Part shown: positions 16,682 through 26,153 of the stretch, in pieces
How positions within the stretch are numbered: position 1 is the stretch's first letter
Layout: each line of letters begins with the position of its first letter
Source of the DNA: Aquihabitans sp. G128
GTDB taxonomy: Bacteria > Actinomycetota > Acidimicrobiia > Acidimicrobiales > Iamiaceae
NCBI RefSeq assembly: GCF_019048865.1
Contig: NZ_CP077604.1
Span: 1,116,001 to 1,180,000, forward strand
Direction of reading: 5' to 3'
Length of the DNA stretch: 64,000 bases
Notes under the pieces: model-generated
Databases searched by the model: none
Seen by the model: the letters and a program-made list of their open reading frames with translations, nothing else
Told to the model about the DNA's origin: nothing
Translations under genes and position numbers: made by a program

Positions 16682-16960
16682 CTAGAGCTTGCTGATCCCG
16701 TTCACCAGGGCGGCGACGCCGAAGCAGAAGGCGACGGCACCGATCAGCCGTTGCAGGCCGAAGCCGAGGTCGCTGGGCTCCATGGCGTCCGGGTTCTTGT
16801 AGAACCGTCGGTTCAACCGCCACAGCGCCTGCGGGCGCACCACCTGGACGCCGGCGATGGCCATCATGAACAGGCCGACGCCGATCAGCAGGGCACCGTT
16901 GCCGCTCCCGCTGCCCCCGCCGCCCGTCCCGGCGGCCAGGATCGCCGCGACCACGCTCAC
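16682..16960 (-). CDS. Small membrane protein of unknown function
   Basis: This 92-aa protein has three hydrophobic segments: VVAAILAAG at the start, GALLIGVGLFMMAIAGVQVV in the middle and LIGAVAFCFGVAALV near the end. A Gly/Ser loop and an aromatic-basic stretch (ALWRLNRRFYKNPDAMEP) separate them. The pattern resembles DUF6199-like small membrane proteins, but I do not recognise a named family with confidence. The GTG start overlaps the stop of the upstream membrane-protein gene by four bases (GTGA), so both are probably made together. Confidence 0.7.
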   Translation of the reverse strand: MSVVAAILAAGTGGGGSGSGNGALLIGVGLFMMAIAGVQVVRPQALWRLNRRFYKNPDAMEPSDLGFGLQRLIGAVAFCFGVAALVNGISKL

Positions 16961-17229
16961 GACCCCAGCGCAGCCAGCGCGTCGTCGTTCGCGGCCGAGA
17001 AGACGATGGCGCCGAGGACGAACCCGATGATCATGGCGACCACGGCGAACGGGAGGGCGTAGCGGGCCAGCGGGTCGCCCTTCCGCCAGCCGACCGCCGC
17101 CAGCACGATGGCCACCGGGCCGAAGAGGATCGGGAAGAACAGGATCGAGATCGCCCCGAAGACGAAGGCGAGGATCGTGCAGACCCGCGCGGTGCTGGCG
17201 CCGTTCTGGACGGTGGTGGGCTGAGCCAT
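16957..17229 (-). CDS. DUF4190-like two-helix membrane protein
   Basis: This 90-aa protein has a short polar N-terminus, a first membrane segment (CTILAFVFGAISILFFPIL), a small basic loop with WRKGDPLARYA and a second membrane segment (AVVAMIIGFVLGAIVF). This pattern fits the DUF4190 group of small actinobacterial membrane proteins. No function is known. It is the first gene of a two-gene unit with the overlapping gene downstream. A GGAG-type ribosome binding site precedes the ATG. Confidence 0.75.
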   Translation of the reverse strand: MAQPTTVQNGASTARVCTILAFVFGAISILFFPILFGPVAIVLAAVGWRKGDPLARYALPFAVVAMIIGFVLGAIVFSAANDDALAALGS

Positions 17230-17276
17230 GGGGGTCTCCGCTCGTCAGGCCGGATCCGTCTCCGGCTGCCCGGCTC

Positions 17277-17630
17277 CTACCCCGCCCGTCGCCCCGGCCA
17301 GACCGCTGCCGCACCCCGCTCGGAGGTGGAAGAGGGCCTGGGCGAAGCCCGCAGCAGCCCCTGCTCTCCCTCGGTGCAGGTGCCCACCGACCGATTGCGC
17401 CTCGACCCGGGCAGCACGGAGTGCGGCCCCGACCGCACGATGCGCTTGTGCCGGTGGCGGCGGACCCCGAAGAGCTCGGCAGCCAGGTCTCGGATGGCAT
17501 GGCTGGCGGCCTTGTCGGTGGTCCCGGGCCGGATGATGCCGCGGTCCTCGACCGCGACGAACAGCTGCTCGGCCTGGGCCTGGGCGTCGAGCAAGCGGGC
17601 CCGGCGCTCGGACTCGTCGTGCTCAGTCAC
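17277..17630 (-). pseudogene. Truncated M24-type metallopeptidase (N-terminal fragment)
   Basis: From GTG 17630, about 75 residues resemble the start of actinobacterial M24 (methionine aminopeptidase/prolidase-fold) proteins: FVAVEDRGIIRPGTTDKAAS and AAELFGVRRHRHKRIVRSGP. After SGPHSVLP the translation turns into Arg/Ser-rich sequence unlike the family, and it stops within 120 bases of the next gene. None of the five metal ligands of the peptidase, which lie later in the chain, is present. The family is usually about 230 residues, so this is a 3'-deleted remnant. Its start overlaps the end of the DUF1543 gene. Confidence 0.55.
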
Positions 17631-17889
17631 CGGGCTCGTAGGTGGGGTCGAGGTCGACCACGTCGCCCGTCGCGCCGTCGGGCGAGGGGGTGGCGGCGAT
17701 GGCATGGCCGTCGACCTGGTCGATGCGCACGATCGCATCGACGTGGCACCTGCCCTTGCCCTGCCACTTGGCCCGGCCCCGCTTGCGCACGTCTCGCACG
17801 TCGTCGCCCACCACGAAGACCACCTCGTGGTCCTCGCCGATCCGGCCCGGCGACAGGTCTCCCCCGAGGTACACCGCGTAGAGGTCCAT
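17623..17889 (-). CDS. DUF1543 domain protein
   Basis: This 88-aa protein begins MDLYAVYLGGDLSPGRIGED and continues HEVVFVVGDDVRDVRKR, then WQGKGRCHVDAIVRIDQVDG. This is the DUF1543 pattern of a small alpha/beta protein ending in a short hairpin. No biochemical role is known. It heads a minus-strand pair with the M24 fragment, which begins within its last codons. The 249 bases upstream separate it from the divergent hydrolase at 18139. Confidence 0.8.
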   Translation of the reverse strand: MDLYAVYLGGDLSPGRIGEDHEVVFVVGDDVRDVRKRGRAKWQGKGRCHVDAIVRIDQVDGHAIAATPSPDGATGDVVDLDPTYEPGD

Positions 17890-18138
17890 GGCCGTCCCTT
17901 CGTCCATCGGGGCCGGTCCGATCCGGTCCGAGCCCGCCACGGTAGGGGCGGCGCCGCCGCCCTCCGGCCGAGCCGCCGCGACGGCCGGCGGCAGGCCCGG
18001 GCGTGGGCAGGAAGGGACCGAGCCTCCGCGTCCGATCACCCGGAGGGCGGAGCGAGCTCCACAGCGACCTGGGTACGACACCCGAGCGCCCGCACGGGCG
18101 CACCGCATCGAAGCGAAGCAGATCGAAGGAGCCACCCC

Positions 18139-18976
18139 ATGGCCGAAGTCGTCGCCCACTCCGGGATCCTGACGGACACCAAGGTCCACGTCGAAGACAC
18201 CGGGGGGCCGGGCCGACCGGTGGTGCTGATCCACGGGTGGCCGCTGTCGGGCGCCTCGTGGAGCGAGCAGGTGCCCGTCCTCCAGCAGGCCGGCTACCGG
18301 GTGGTGGCCTACGACCGACGGGGCTTCGGCCAGAGCGACCAGCCCTGGCGCGGCTACGACTACGACACGCTGGCCGACGACCTCGAGGGCGTGCTCTCCG
18401 AGCTCGACCTGCACGACGTGACGCTCGTGGGCTTCTCCATGGGCGGCGGCGAGGTGGCCCGCTACGCCACCAAGCACGGCGTCGGCCGGCTGCACAGCGT
18501 GGTGTTCGCCGCCGCGGTGCCCCCGTACATGCTCAAGACCGACGACAACCCCGACGGGCCGCTCACCAAGGAAGCGGCCGCCGACATGACCAAGGACCTC
18601 ACCGAGGACGAGGACGCCTTCTACGACGGCTTCACCACCGACTTCTTCTCGGTCGACGGCGTCCTGAAGGTGACCGAGGGCCAGCGCCAGGACGCGCTGG
18701 CCCTGACCAAGCAGGCCGACAAGAAGGCGGCGCTGGCCTGCATGGAGTCCTTCGGCACCACCGACTTCCGCGACGACCTGCCCAACGTGACGGTACCGAC
18801 CCTCGTCATCCACGGCGACGGCGACGGCACGGTCCCGTTCGAGGGTTCGGGCAAGCGGACCCACGAGGCCATCACCCACAGCGAGCTGGTCGTGGTGCCC
18901 GACGCCCCCCCACGGCCTCAACGTGAGCCACGCCGAGGCGTTCAACCAGGCGCTGCTCGACTTCCTCGCCAAGTAG
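18139..18976 (+). CDS. Non-haem chloroperoxidase-like alpha/beta hydrolase, frameshifted near the end
   Basis: The protein is a standard perhydrolase/haloperoxidase-type hydrolase: LIHGWPLSGASW oxyanion loop, VAYDRRGFGQS, nucleophile GFSMGGGEV, and HGDGDGTVPF carrying the acid. At 18905-18911 there is a run of seven C. With six C the protein would finish DAPHGLNVSHAEAFNQALLD and end at TAG 18974-18976, supplying the catalytic His; as written, the frame runs on into nonsense. A one-base sequencing error is therefore likely. AAGGAG upstream of the ATG is a good ribosome binding site. Substrate unknown. Confidence 0.8.
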
Positions 18977-18989
18977 CCCCTCGCCGGTC

Positions 18990-19017
18990 GGCCGGCGGGG
19001 CGTCGTCCCCGCCGGCC
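18990..19017. terminator. Strong GC hairpin between convergent genes
   Basis: A perfect 11-bp stem (GGCCGGCGGGG with CCCCGCCGGCC) encloses the loop CGTCGT. It lies between the stop codons of convergent genes and has no clear T-run, so it may work as a bidirectional, GC-rich terminator. Confidence 0.6.
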
Positions 19018-19024
19018 AGGACGC

Positions 19025-19654
19025 TCAGCGGTCCGGCGCCCAGTTCAGCCACCCATCCCCGGTCCCGGCCGCCAGGTCCTGCAACCGCACGCGGACCGAT
19101 GGCGGCAGCTGCGCAGAGCGGTGCGCCCCCAGTCGTCCGATGAGCGCTCCTTGGACATCGAGCACGTCGGTGCGGAGGTCGCTCGGCGGGCGTCGGACCC
19201 GCGGCACCCAGCCGTGTGCGGGAACCACCTCGACGTGATCGCCCTCGCGCAGGAAGGCCGCTTCGCTCGGCAGCCGCCACAGCTCCCACCAGGTCCCGGA
19301 CCCTCCGCCGGCGCCCCAGGAGGACGATTCGGTGCACGTAGCACCGGGGAGCGACCTCCGAGGCTCCATGATCGGCCCCTCGAAGTCGCTGGACGGGCCG
19401 GCCTCGTCCCAGGTCCACCGGCCACCGGTGCGGTGGAACCGGTGGGTCATCACGGTCAACCTCGCCCGCTTGTCCCGACGAGCCGCCGCGACCAGAGCCT
19501 CGTCGTCCAGGACGTGCCAAGCCAGGAGCTGCCAGCGGTGCCGTCGGGACGGGCGGGCGCCCACCTCCAGGCGCCCGGCTTCGAGCGCTGCCAGCGCCGC
19601 CGAGGCGATCTCGGCTTCCATCGCCCGACGGCGTTCCACGTCCGCGCTCCGCAC
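19025..19654 (-). CDS. Hypothetical protein
   Basis: This 209-aa protein is not recognised. Visible features are an Ala/Glu/Arg-rich N-terminal helix, a WQLLAWHVLDDEALVAAARR segment, a Trp- and Gly-rich middle (GGRWTWDEAG, WGAGGGSGTWWELWRLP) and a C-terminal part with two Val-rich strands (HVEVVPAHGWVPRVRRPP). No membrane helix or signal peptide is seen. The GTG start has TAGGGT exactly seven bases upstream (19662-19667 on this strand), so the start is fairly secure. It converges with the hydrolase gene across a strong hairpin. Confidence 0.7.
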   Translation of the reverse strand: MRSADVERRRAMEAEIASAALAALEAGRLEVGARPSRRHRWQLLAWHVLDDEALVAAARRDKRARLTVMTHRFHRTGGRWTWDEAGPSSDFEGPIMEPRRSLPGATCTESSSWGAGGGSGTWWELWRLPSEAAFLREGDHVEVVPAHGWVPRVRRPPSDLRTDVLDVQGALIGRLGAHRSAQLPPSVRVRLQDLAAGTGDGWLNWAPDR

Positions 19655-19705
19655 GGTTCGGACCCTAGGAGGGACGCCCGGTGCTGGCCGAGTGCGTTCC
19701 CGGGC

Positions 19706-20557
19706 TCAGGGTGCGGTGGCGTGCCCTGCCGACCAGAGCTCGGCGACACCGGCTGCGGCGTCGAGGCCTTGCCGACGGCCCTCCTCGACCGCCGGGCCCC
19801 GGCGGCTCGGGTCGAGCACGTTGTCGCCGATGCGGGCGAGCGCGGCGTCGTCCGCCGAGACGACCACCACGGCCGCTCCGTCGGCACGGAGCCGCCCGAC
19901 CTGGTCCTCGAGGCCCGAGGTCAGGCCCGGGGCCATGGGCGTCAGCACGAGGATGCGATCGTGGCCCGCCGCCAGGTCGGCGTTGGCCGACGAGCGCACG
20001 CCGCCGTCGAGGTACCGACGGTCCCCGATCGTCACCGGTGGCCAGATGCCCGGCACTGCGCAGCTGGCGGCCACGGCGTCGACCAGCCCGACCCCCGACG
20101 CGGCGTCGAAGGTCCGGAACCGGCCCGAGGACGCGTCGACGGCGGTGAGCACCACCGGCTGGGCCGGCCATGCATCGGTCGGCAGGCGGGCGACGATGAC
20201 GTCCCGGCGCAACGCCTCGGCCACCGTCGCGGTGGCCAGGGCCCGGGCGCCCACCCGGGCGCGACGCTCGTCTGCCGGGATCGAGCGGTTGGCGAGGACG
20301 GTGAAGAGCTCGATCATCAGGTCCATGTCGAGCTCCGCCGCGATCTCCGCCGAGTGGGCCGACCGCTGCGCGGCGGCGAGCTCGTCCAGGTCGCCGGTGG
20401 TGATCTGCGCGGCGACGGTGGCCCCGGCCGACGTCCCCACCACCAGGTCCGCCTCGCGCACGTCGACCCCGGCCTCCAGCAGGCCGGAGACCGCGCCGAG
20501 CTCCCAGGCGATGCCGGTCACGCCACCGCCGCCGAGCACCAAGGCCCTCGTCGTCAT
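19706..20557 (-). CDS. Patatin-like phospholipase
   Basis: About 283 aa with all three hallmarks of patatin-type acyl hydrolases. The oxyanion loop is LGGGGVTGIAWELG, the nucleophile elbow is VVGTSAGAT (Ser), and the catalytic Asp is in YLDGGVRSS. These enzymes cleave acyl chains from phospholipids or other lipids with a Ser-Asp dyad. No signal peptide is present, so it acts inside the cell or at the inner face of the membrane. ATG 20557 is chosen because GAGGGGG lies upstream at a good distance; an in-frame GTG at 20578 is the alternative. Confidence 0.86.
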   Translation of the reverse strand: MTTRALVLGGGGVTGIAWELGAVSGLLEAGVDVREADLVVGTSAGATVAAQITTGDLDELAAAQRSAHSAEIAAELDMDLMIELFTVLANRSIPADERRARVGARALATATVAEALRRDVIVARLPTDAWPAQPVVLTAVDASSGRFRTFDAASGVGLVDAVAASCAVPGIWPPVTIGDRRYLDGGVRSSANADLAAGHDRILVLTPMAPGLTSGLEDQVGRLRADGAAVVVVSADDAALARIGDNVLDPSRRGPAVEEGRRQGLDAAAGVAELWSAGHATAP

Positions 20558-20668
20558 CTCGAACCCCCTCGTCGACACGGCCCCGCGGCCCGGCCGGAGC
20601 TTAGGGACGCCTCGACCGAGCCCGGGGCGTGCGCAGCACGCCGGTGTCGATGCGGGGCTGGCGGCGAG

Positions 20669-21046
20669 CTACCAGCCGGCGCCGGTGGCCTTGAACTCCT
20701 CCAGGCGGGCCTTGATGAGCCGCTTGAGGAGGGGCACCGGGAGCTTGGTGTCGTACGGGAGCTTGATGAAGCCCTCCCCCGCCTCGTAGCCGGCTTCCTC
20801 GACCGCCTCGATCTGGGTGGCGAAGAAGCGGGTGGGGAACCGGAGGGAGCAGTGCTGCTTGTACGACTGGAGCATCAGGAGCCGGGTGCCGTCCTGCACG
20901 AAGGCGGGGTTGTTCCACTGGAGCACCTCCTCGGCCTTCGGGAGCCCCTTGGCGCACAGCTCGCGGAGGGTGGCGAGGTGCTCGACGGCGGCATCGGGGA
21001 GCTGGGCGTAGTAGTCGGCGAGATCGGCGCGCTTCGGAGATGGCAT
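20669..21046 (-). CDS. DUF1801 / YdhG-like protein
   Basis: This 125-aa protein of the YdhG_co/DUF1801 fold has helical DYYAQLPDAAVEHLATLREL, LQWNNPAFVQDGTRLLMLQS, then a beta region with CSLRFPTRFFATQIEAVEEA and GEGFIKLPYDTKLPVPLLKR. The fold is shared with frataxin-like iron chaperones described in Bacilli, but the biochemical role in Actinobacteria is unknown. TAGAGT lies eight bases before the ATG. It is a single gene. Confidence 0.8.
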   Translation of the reverse strand: MPSPKRADLADYYAQLPDAAVEHLATLRELCAKGLPKAEEVLQWNNPAFVQDGTRLLMLQSYKQHCSLRFPTRFFATQIEAVEEAGYEAGEGFIKLPYDTKLPVPLLKRLIKARLEEFKATGAGW

Positions 21047-21118
21047 GGAGCGGGACTCTACGGACCTCGGCGCCGCCGGTCCTCGATCCTCCCGGCGACG
21101 GCGTCGACGGCGGGCCCG

Positions 21119-22294
21119 TCAGCCTCGCCGGGCCCGGCCGAGCCGGGCTGCCTGGCGGGCGAGGTGGTGGCGTTCGGCCAGGTTGGACGCCACGCGAGCG
21201 GCCTCGGCGTAGAGCCGGGCTGCGGTGGCCGGGTCGCCGGCCCGCTCGTGGAGGTGCGCCGCCGCGGCCGCGTACCGGGGCAGGGCCGGGTCCAGGTCCG
21301 CCAAGGCGGCGAGGCCGGCGGCACCCCCGTCGGCCTCGCCCACCGCGACGGCCCGGTTGAGGGCCACCACCGGGCTGCCGGTGAGCCGCAGGAGCTCGTC
21401 GTACCAGCTCACGATCTGCACCCAGTCGGTCTCCTCGGCCACCAGTGCGTCGGCGTGCAGCGCGGCGATGGCCGCTTGGGCCTGGTACTCGCCGAGGCGC
21501 TCACGCCCGAGGGCGTCCTGCAGGATCGCCACGCCCTCGGCCACGAGCGCCGTGTCCCAGCGGGAGCGGTCCTGCTCCGCCAGCGGCACCAGGCTGCCGT
21601 CCGGGCGGGTGCGGGCCGGGCGCCGGGCGTGGTGGAGCAGCATCAGCGCGAGCAGGCCGGCGGACTCCTCGTCACCGGTCAGCGCCACCAGCTGCCGGCT
21701 CAACCGGATGGCCTCGGCGGCCAGGTCGACCTCGCCGCTGTAGCCCTCGTTGAACACCAGGTACAGCACGCGCCGCACCGTCGCCAGGTCGCCCGGCGCC
21801 CCGAACCGGACGTCGGCGATCGTGCGCTTGGCCCGGCTGATCCGCTGGGCCATGGTCGCCTCGGGCACCAGGTAGGCCTGGGCGATCTGGCGGGTGGTCA
21901 GGCCGCCGACGGCGCGCAGGGTCAGCGCGACGGCCGACGTGGGCGACAGCGAGGGGTGGGCGCACAGGAAGAAGAGCTGGAGCGTGTCGTCGACCTGCTC
22001 GGTGGGGCCCGGCGGCGGCTCGACCTCCACCCGCTCCTCGCGGGCTCGGCGGGAGGCCGCCGAGCGCTGGGCGTCGAGGAACTTCCGCCACGCCACCGTG
22101 ACCAGCCAGCCCTTGGGGTCGTCCGGCTGGCGCTCGGGCCACGCCCGCGTGGCCTGGACGAGCGCCTCCTGCACGGCGTCCTCGGCGGTCGCGAAGTCGA
22201 CGCCGCGCCCCACGAGGACGTTGATCACCGCCGGGGTGAGCTCGCGAAGGAGCCGCTCGTCCAGCGCACCTCGGTGCGCAGCCGGTCCGGTCAC
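21119..22294 (-). CDS. ECF42-type RNA polymerase sigma factor
   Basis: This 391-aa protein has a sigma-70 region 2 near the start (AVINVLVGRGVDFATAEDAV, then WPERQPDDPKGWLVTVAWRK). A region 4 helix-turn-helix follows (GGLTTRQIAQAYLVPEATMA). A long C-terminal extension with helical repeats (NRAVAVGEADG, RYAAAAAHLHERAGDPA) is the DUF6596-containing tail typical of the ECF42 group. ECF42 factors are encoded next to DGPF/YCII-type proteins rather than anti-sigma factors. That is the case here, with a GTGA overlap to the gene upstream. Confidence 0.9.
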   Translation of the reverse strand: MTGPAAHRGALDERLLRELTPAVINVLVGRGVDFATAEDAVQEALVQATRAWPERQPDDPKGWLVTVAWRKFLDAQRSAASRRAREERVEVEPPPGPTEQVDDTLQLFFLCAHPSLSPTSAVALTLRAVGGLTTRQIAQAYLVPEATMAQRISRAKRTIADVRFGAPGDLATVRRVLYLVFNEGYSGEVDLAAEAIRLSRQLVALTGDEESAGLLALMLLHHARRPARTRPDGSLVPLAEQDRSRWDTALVAEGVAILQDALGRERLGEYQAQAAIAALHADALVAEETDWVQIVSWYDELLRLTGSPVVALNRAVAVGEADGGAAGLAALADLDPALPRYAAAAAHLHERAGDPATAARLYAEAARVASNLAERHHLARQAARLGRARRG

Positions 22295-22698
22295 TCGGTG
22301 ACCGTCGGGGCCGACCCCATGAAGGGCCGCAGCTCCAGCCACTCGTGGATCGGCTCGCCCCCGGCCCCGGGTGCGGCCGACAGCTCGGCGGCCAGCTCGA
22401 GGGCCCGGTCGTAGCTGTCGACGTCGATGGCCATCCACCCGGCGATCAGGTCCTTGGTCTCCGCGAACGGCCCGTCGGTGACCGGAGGCCGGCCCTCGCC
22501 GTCGGAGCGCACCCAGGCCCCCTCCGAGGACAGCGCCTGGCTGTCGACGTACTCCCCCTGGTCACGGAGCCGGTCGGCGAAGTCCTCCATGTACTGGAAG
22601 TGCGCCTGGACCTCGTCCGGGGTCCACTGGTCCATCGCCACGTCGTTCACCGGCGCCGGGGCCCCTCGGTAGTGCTTCAGCAACAGGTACTTCGCCAT
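22291..22698 (-). CDS. DGPF-type YCII-related protein, partner of ECF42 sigma
   Basis: This 135-aa protein of the YCII-related dimeric alpha/beta-barrel fold starts MAKYLLLKHYRGAPAPVND. It contains the eponymous TDGPFAETKDLIAGW motif about two thirds along, then the WLELRPFM end. Genes of this type accompany ECF42 sigma factors and are thought to take part in their signalling, though the mechanism and ligand are not settled. Its TGA overlaps the sigma factor's GTG. A GGAG ribosome binding site precedes the ATG at 22698. Confidence 0.88.
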   Translation of the reverse strand: MAKYLLLKHYRGAPAPVNDVAMDQWTPDEVQAHFQYMEDFADRLRDQGEYVDSQALSSEGAWVRSDGEGRPPVTDGPFAETKDLIAGWMAIDVDSYDRALELAAELSAAPGAGGEPIHEWLELRPFMGSAPTVTE

Positions 22699-22864
22699 CT
22701 CGGTCTCCTCGGTCTGGTCCGGCCACGGTGGCCGCTCCACCCCGGGGACGGAGCGAGCGGCCCGTTCTCGACATCTCCCTCGACATCTTCTCCGAGAACC
22801 TCCGCCTGCGCTCCGGGGTGGCCGGTCTCGCCCACCTCTCGCGCCGGGGTGCGATGCTGGGCCG

Positions 22865-23641
22865 GTGCCCCCGGACCGCTCCGCGCCTCGCCTCGACCGA
22901 TCGCAGCTTCCGGCCGAGTTCACCCCGGAGACCGTGCGGGCCATGGGCATGCGCACGGCGCGACTGCTGGCCCGACCAGGCAACGGCATCCTCGACCCGA
23001 GCGAGCAGCAGGCGTTCACCGCCGCGCTGCGCGAGGTCCTGCAGTCCTCCACCGACCGCCTCGGCCAGACGTCCCGGCGTGGCCGCCACGGCGGCCCGCC
23101 CGACCTCGACCCGGACCTGCGCCGTTCCTACCAGCGGACCCAGCGGCGGCTCGAGGCCCAGGCGGGCGCGCCCGCCAGGCGTTCCCGCAGCTCACCGACG
23201 GCTGGGACGCCGAGGCGCCGACGACGCCCGAGCTCCCGGCCCCCGTCGAGGTCGAGCCCGAGCCAGAGGTCGGACCCGACTCCGGCGCCGGTCCCGAGGT
23301 CCACGATCCCGACGCCTCCGCCGACGCGCCGGGAGACGACGTGTCGATCGGGACCTTCGAGGCCGAGATCGCCCAGACCTCCGACATGATGGACATCCTC
23401 GAGCAGATCGCCGGGATCCAGCAGCAGCAGCTCGACCACCAGCGCTCGCAGCTGCTGAGCGAGACGCGGGGTCTTCTTCGCCCTCGCCGTCTCGGTGGCC
23501 GTCATCGTGGCGGGCATCGCGCCGCTGGTGCAGGCATCGCCACACGAGCGCCGGCTGATCCTGCTGTGGACGGCCCTGGTCTGCGTGGTCGCCGGGTGCG
23601 GCTACGCAGCGGTCCGCGCCGTGCAGTCTCGACCCGACTGA
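22865..23641 (+). CDS. Two-helix membrane protein with coiled coil, twice frameshifted
   Basis: Three consecutive coding stretches lie in frames that alternate and return. First comes a basic N-terminal part from GTG 22865 (PAEFTPETVRAMGMRTARLL) to about 23170. A Pro/Glu-rich linker and a coiled coil follow (MMDILEQIAGIQQQQLDHQR) to about 23468. Last are two membrane helices (VFFALAVSVAVIVAGIAPLV and LILLWTALVCVVAGCGYAAV) to the TGA at 23639. The second change is at a GGGG run. Joined, the protein has about 258 aa. No family is recognised. Two nearby indels that compensate each other suggest sequence error rather than decay. Confidence 0.6.
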
Positions 23642-23665
23642 CCGAGCCGGAGCCCGCTGAGCCCC

Positions 23666-26153
23666 TCAGGGCGTGGGGTCTGGTGCCGGCACGAGGTCGG
23701 CCAGGGCCCGCTGGTCGGCCTCGATGCGTTCGAGCAGCTTGCGGGCGGCACCGGCCAGGCCGTGCTCGGCCCGGGTGAGCGGCGGTCCGCCGGCGCGCCG
23801 GGCCGTCTCCACGAGCTGGGCCCGGACCCGGGGAGCGATCGCGTCCTCGAGCCCGACCAGGAGGCGTTCGAGGTGGGCCCCGGCCTCTCGCCGATCGAAG
23901 CCCCACCGGCCCGAGTAGCGCCGGTCCGAACGGGCCCCCGGCGGACCCGACGGCACGAGGTCGGTGGCGACGACGTGGGCCGCCACGGTGGGCGTGATGA
24001 GCACGACGGACCACTGGTCCCGCAGCGGGTGCGCGTCGGCCAGCTCGACGACGGTCAGGCCGTCGACGGGCGGCCCGCTCCCGGCGAAGCCGACCACCAC
24101 GGTCGCACCGGCGCCGGCGAGCCGTTCGTAGCGCGCCGCCATCGGTGCGAAGTGGCGGGCGTGCTGGAACATCGTCACCAACGTCGCGTCGGCGCCGGCC
24201 GCTTCGGCCAGCTCCTCGATGACGTGGGAGAAGACGAGCAGCGTCGCCCGGCTGGTCACCTGCGGAGGACCGGACGGCGGGGCGAGGGCCGGGTGCCGGC
24301 CGACGACCAGCTCGACCTGGCGCGCCCGCTCCGCCTGCAGGCGTTCAGCGACGGCCTCGGCGGTCATCGGACGGGCGAAGAGGAAGCCCTGCGAGTACTG
24401 GCAGCCCAGCGCCCCGACCTGGTTGGCCTGGTCCTCGGTCTCGATGCCCTCGGCGACGATCTCGAGGTCGAGCTCGTGGGCCAGCCCGGAGATGGCGGTG
24501 ACGATGGCGCGGGTGTCGGCCCGGTCGAGGTCGGCGATGAACGACCGATCGATCTTGACGATGTGGATGGGGAGCCGGCACAGGTAGCTGAGCGACGAGT
24601 AGCCGGTGCCGAAGTCGTCCAGCGCGAGGCGGATCCCGCGCCCGTCGAGGGCCGCGAGGACCTCGCCCGCAGCCCCGGAGTCGTCGATGAACACGCTCTC
24701 GGTCACCTCCAGCACCAGCGATCCAGGAGCCATGCCGGTGCGATCGAGGATCGCCGACACCTCGAGGTCGAACCCGGCGTCGAGCAGCTGCCTGGCCGAC
24801 ATGTTCACGGCCAGGTCCAGATCGAGGAGCGGGTCCTCGGCCAGCCAGCGGGCGTGGTCGCGGCACGCCCGCTCGAGGATCCAGGCACCGAGCTCGCCGA
24901 TGAGCCCGCTCCGCTCGGCCACCCGGATGATGGTCGGCGGTGGGATCGGGCCTCGGGCCGGGTGCGTCCAGCGCACCAGCGCCTCCACCCCGGCGGTGGT
25001 GCCGTCCGGGGTGTGCAGGATCGGCTGGTAGTGCACCTCGATCTGGTCCTCGGCCAGGGCCCGGCGCAGGTCGTGCTCGAGCCGTTGCAGGTCCATGGTG
25101 CGCAGCGCCTCGCGCATGTCGACGACCTGGTGGCCGCTCCCCCCTCGGCGCTTCACCTGGTACATCGCCATGTCGGCCTCGACCACGAGCTGCTCGGAGA
25201 TGGCCGATCCGGGGCCGGCGTAGGCGATGCCGACGCTGGCGGTGATCGTGATCGGAGCCTCGACGCCGGCCAGGAGGAACGGCTCGGCGAAGACCTCGGT
25301 CACCCGCACGGCCAAGCCCTCCGCCTCGGCCACGTCGACCAGGTCCTCGCAGAGGAACACGAACTCGTCCCCGGACACGCGGGCGAGCGTGTCCCCGGCT
25401 CGCACCAGCCCGTTCAGGCGGCGGGCGACCGCGATCAGCAGGTCGTCGCCGGCCCGATGCCCGTGCGTGTCGTTGACGACCTTGAACCGGTCGAGGTCGG
25501 CGAACAGGACTGCTGCGGTCGCGTGCGAGCGACGCGCTCGCTGGGCCGCCTGCTCGATCCGCTCCTGCAGCAGGTGGCGGTTGGGCAACGAGGTCAGGTG
25601 GTCGTGGAGCGCCCGGTGCTGGTACTGGTCGCGGCTGCGCCGAGCCTCGTCGCGGGTCCGGGCGTTGAGGAGGTACGCGGTGGCCACGTCGGCGAGCGTC
25701 TCGGCGGTGGCCAGCTCGTCGTCGTCCAGGGCTCCGGGCTGGTCGCGGTACAGGTCGAGCGCGCCCAGGCACCCGTCCTCGTGGCGCAACGGGATGGTGA
25801 AGACGGCTCGCAGGCCGGCGGCGAGCGCCTCCTCGGCGAACCGGGGGGAACTGCTGGTCGGAAGCCAGGTCGGGGATGGCGATCAGCTCGCCGAGCTCGT
25901 AGGCCGCAAGGCACGGGCCCTCGCCGGCCTCGCCCTGGGCCTGTTCGAACCGTCGGGCCGCCTCATCGGAGGCGGCGATGTAGTGCGGCTCCTTGTCGAT
26001 GGCGATGAGGGTCACCCCGGCGCTGCTGACCGGCAGGACCTCGACGATCCGGTCGACGAGGTGGTCGAGGATCGACTGGATCGGAAACTCCGTGACCATG
26101 GTGTGGGCGAACTCGGCGAGCACCGCTGCGAAGCGCCCTTGGTCGACCGCCAT
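23666..26153 (-). CDS. GAF-GGDEF-EAL-DICT c-di-GMP signalling protein, frameshifted
   Basis: The N-terminal GAF region (from ATG 26153) changes frame at a run of six G at 25844-25849. With one base fewer it continues QQFPRFAEEALAAGLRAVFT into the rest. Then follow a GGDEF domain with the active-type SGDEF, an EAL domain with EALVRW and DDFGTGYSSLSYL, and a C-terminal DICT domain (VFSHVIEELAEAAGADATLV). About 828 aa in all. Both cyclase and phosphodiesterase signatures look intact, so it may make or break c-di-GMP depending on the GAF signal. The frameshift is probably a sequence error. Confidence 0.82.

Noticed and set aside
19121..22414. Open frame of over 1000 codons on the plus strand across several minus-strand genes
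   Set aside because: It runs antisense through four well-supported genes (unknown protein, patatin, DUF1801, ECF42 sigma) and has the composition of antisense GC-rich DNA.
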